From NCBI RefSeq assembly GCF_009861505.1, contig NZ_WTFT01000044.1, positions 488 through 34,365 on the forward strand: 33,878 bases of DNA, written 5' to 3'. Each line of letters opens with the position of its first letter. The first letter of the stretch is position 1. The notes beneath the pieces were generated by a model that had not been told where the DNA came from, ran no database searches, and was given only the letters and a program-made list of their open reading frames with translations. The translations under genes were made by a program, and so were the position numbers. Shown one piece after another: positions 32,522 to 33,878 of the stretch. Source of the stretch: Pseudomonas izuensis. GTDB taxonomy: Bacteria > Pseudomonadota > Gammaproteobacteria > Pseudomonadales > Pseudomonadaceae.

Positions 32522-33322
32522 GTGACCAGTACATCCAAGCCGCAGACTGTTGAGCCGGTGCCGCGGGACAAATCGCCGGCCATTCATCGACTGCGAGTGC
32601 TGACCGTCAACACTCACAAGGGATTTACCGCCCTCAATCGTCGTTTCATCCTGCCGGAACTGCGTGAAGCCGTGCGCAGTACCTCAGCGGATCTGGTGTT
32701 TTTGCAGGAAGTGGTCGGCGAACACGATCGCCATTCTTCGCGTTACAACGATTGGCCATCGACCTCGCAATATGAGTTTTTGGCAGACAGCATGTGGAGC
32801 GATTTCGCCTATGGCCGTAATGCGGTCTACCCCGACGGTCATCATGGCAACGCGCTGCTGTCCAAATATCCGATCCGCGAGTACCGCAATCTCGACGTTT
32901 CGATCACCGGCCCCGAGCGTCGCGGTTTATTGCATTGCGTACTGGACGTGCCGGGCCACGCCGAGGTGCATGCGATTTGCGTGCACCTGAGCCTGCTGGA
33001 AAGCCATCGTCAACTCCAGTTGCAGTTGCTCTGTCAGCTGCTTGAATCCCTGCCCGACGAGGCACCGGTGATCATCGCCGGCGACTTCAACGATTGGCAG
33101 CTGCAAGGCAACGCGGCCCTCGCCCGTCGCGATGATCTGCACGAAGCCTTCGAACGCCATCACGGCCGTCCGGCAAAAACCTACCCGGCGCGATTTCCGT
33201 TGCTGCGCCTGGATCGCATTTATCTGCGCAATGCCAGCAGCCATGAGCCGAAAATTCTTGGGACCCGGCCCTGGACGCATTTGTCGGATCATTTGCCGTT
33301 GGCCGTTGAAGTTCACCTCTGA
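32522..33322 (+). CDS. Endonuclease/exonuclease/phosphatase-fold protein
   Basis: A 266-residue protein of the EEP superfamily (Mg-dependent phosphodiesterases or phosphatases acting on nucleic acids, lipids or sugar phosphates). Conserved residues: N30 in LTVNTHKG, E63 in FLQEV, D188 and N190 in IIAGDFNDW, D256 and H257 in LSDHLPLAVEV. No signal peptide is obvious. GTG 32522 has GAGGAG five bases upstream; a second GTG at 32516 overlaps that site and is less likely. In P. aeruginosa a similar gene lies in the same glg/tre neighbourhood near a phospholipase-D-like gene, as I recall. Its substrate is unknown. Confidence 0.85.
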   Translation: MTSTSKPQTVEPVPRDKSPAIHRLRVLTVNTHKGFTALNRRFILPELREAVRSTSADLVFLQEVVGEHDRHSSRYNDWPSTSQYEFLADSMWSDFAYGRNAVYPDGHHGNALLSKYPIREYRNLDVSITGPERRGLLHCVLDVPGHAEVHAICVHLSLLESHRQLQLQLLCQLLESLPDEAPVIIAGDFNDWQLQGNAALARRDDLHEAFERHHGRPAKTYPARFPLLRLDRIYLRNASSHEPKILGTRPWTHLSDHLPLAVEVHL

Positions 33323-33428
33323 GCCCTTGGCCGGGCCTGTCGAAAACGGTTCGTGACCGGTTGATTAATCGCTTCACCTGTTACTTTTGACAGTAGATAT
33401 GTAAAAAAACGGCTGCTACGTTGCTCTC

Positions 33429-33451
33429 GTCCATGGACTGTATGCATGGAC
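33429..33451. repeat. Inverted repeat in the gap before the adhesin gene
   Basis: GTCCATG-N9-CATGGAC, a 7-bp inverted repeat in the 284-bp gap 33323-33606. It has no T-run, so an operator or RNA hairpin is possible. Otherwise the gap contains an A-run (33402-33408), a TTGACA at 33387 without a good -10 partner, and no gene. Confidence 0.3.
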
Positions 33452-33606
33452 ATGCGACTCATAGTGGCCGTCGTTGTCGAAGGTTTTCGATTACGGGAGA
33501 TTGCCTTCCCGATGCCGTCTCGCAACTCGCGCTGCCGAGGGTGATTGAAGCATTGCCATTTTTGACACGTGGCAACTCAGTCGCCGATCAATATGCGGAG
33601 ACGAGC

Positions 33607-33878
33607 ATGAAGTTTTCCAGCGATCTGCCCAAGTACCGTTACAGTGCCTGCGTCCTTTCACTGCTGTTATGCGTAGGCGGATCCCACCCCGCCCACGCAG
33701 CCTGTACGCTCACCCCCACCGCCGGTAACGATAATTTCGTCTGTGACAGCGCCAGCAATGGACCGCTGACTGACCTGGCGGGCAATAACACCTTGACCTT
33801 TCCCGCCAGCGGCACCGGTACGATCGATGGCCACGTCACGTTCGGCGCCGGCGCCGATACGGTGGTCATGAACTCCGG
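33607..33878 (+). CDS. Start of a probable autotransporter/adhesin (cut by window end)
   Basis: Ninety codons are visible. A long signal peptide (MKFSSDLPKYRYSACVLSLLLCVGG..AHAA, about 1-32) is followed by CTLTPTAGNDNFVCDSASNGPLTDLAGNNTLTF and GTIDGHVTFGAGADTVVMNSG. The Thr/Asn/Gly-rich, beta-helix-like passenger start with an early cysteine pair is typical of autotransporters whose repeats carry GAGADTV-type turns. GGAG lies seven bases before ATG 33607. The gene runs off the right edge, so the translocator domain cannot be seen. Confidence 0.75.
   Translation, partial: MKFSSDLPKYRYSACVLSLLLCVGGSHPAHAACTLTPTAGNDNFVCDSASNGPLTDLAGNNTLTFPASGTGTIDGHVTFGAGADTVVMNS

Overview
The window reads as chromosomal DNA of a fluorescent-group Pseudomonas. 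The evidence is the high GC content and GC-rich third positions, with long antisense open frames as a by-product. It also carries many Pseudomonas-type REP doublets in the gaps between genes, and a glgA-treZ-malQ-treY-(DUF2934)-glgX block in the order I recall from P. aeruginosa and its relatives. I saw no rRNA, tRNA, CRISPR array, insertion sequence or phage gene.

Layout. (1) 66-5033, nitrogen compounds: an agmatinase-type ureohydrolase and a PotF-like polyamine-binding protein form a leftward pair. A LysR regulator diverges from them, followed by an NCS2 purine/xanthine permease and a 54-residue lipoprotein. (2) 5154-7076: an aliphatic nitrilase diverges from its probable LysR regulator. 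(3) 7107-9016: two small conserved proteins (one of the DUF883/ElaB type) and a DpkA/malate-lactate-dehydrogenase-like NAD(P)H oxidoreductase. (4) 9236-14065: a 1609-residue, toxin-like protein with four copies of a degenerate internal module and a C-terminal zinc-peptidase-like HELAH motif. (5) 14292-16514: an orphan FecR-type anti-sigma factor, a shortened Fur-like winged-helix protein and two tiny envelope proteins. (6) 16569-17606: a copper-type regulatory box ahead of a DUF411 metal-binding protein that is translationally coupled to a YqaA/DedA-type membrane protein. (7) 17690-19694: an exported alpha/beta hydrolase and a D-2-hydroxyacid dehydrogenase. (8) 20276-33322: the alpha-glucan/trehalose region (glgA, treZ, malQ, treY, a DUF2934 protein, glgX), then a PIG-L-like protein and an endonuclease/exonuclease/phosphatase-fold protein. 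(9) 33607-end: the start of a probable surface adhesin or autotransporter, cut by the window edge.

How the genes work together. In region 8, GlgA makes linear alpha-1,4-glucan from a nucleotide sugar. MalQ reshuffles short maltodextrins and GlgX removes branches. TreY converts the reducing end of the glucan to a trehalosyl unit, which TreZ releases as trehalose. treZ-malQ and malQ-treY overlap by ATGA, so the three are translationally coupled. Upstream of glgA lie an NtrC-like dyad and a GG-N10-GC element of sigma-54 type, which suggest nitrogen control of carbon storage; this is inference. glgB, glgE, treS and glgC are not in the window.

The most unusual items are the large toxin-like protein with its predicted metallopeptidase end, the CopR-like box with two leader hairpins before the DUF411/DedA pair, the NtrC/sigma-54 elements before glgA, the HPGDE active-site change in the PIG-L protein, and the two REP families, including one doublet in reversed orientation.
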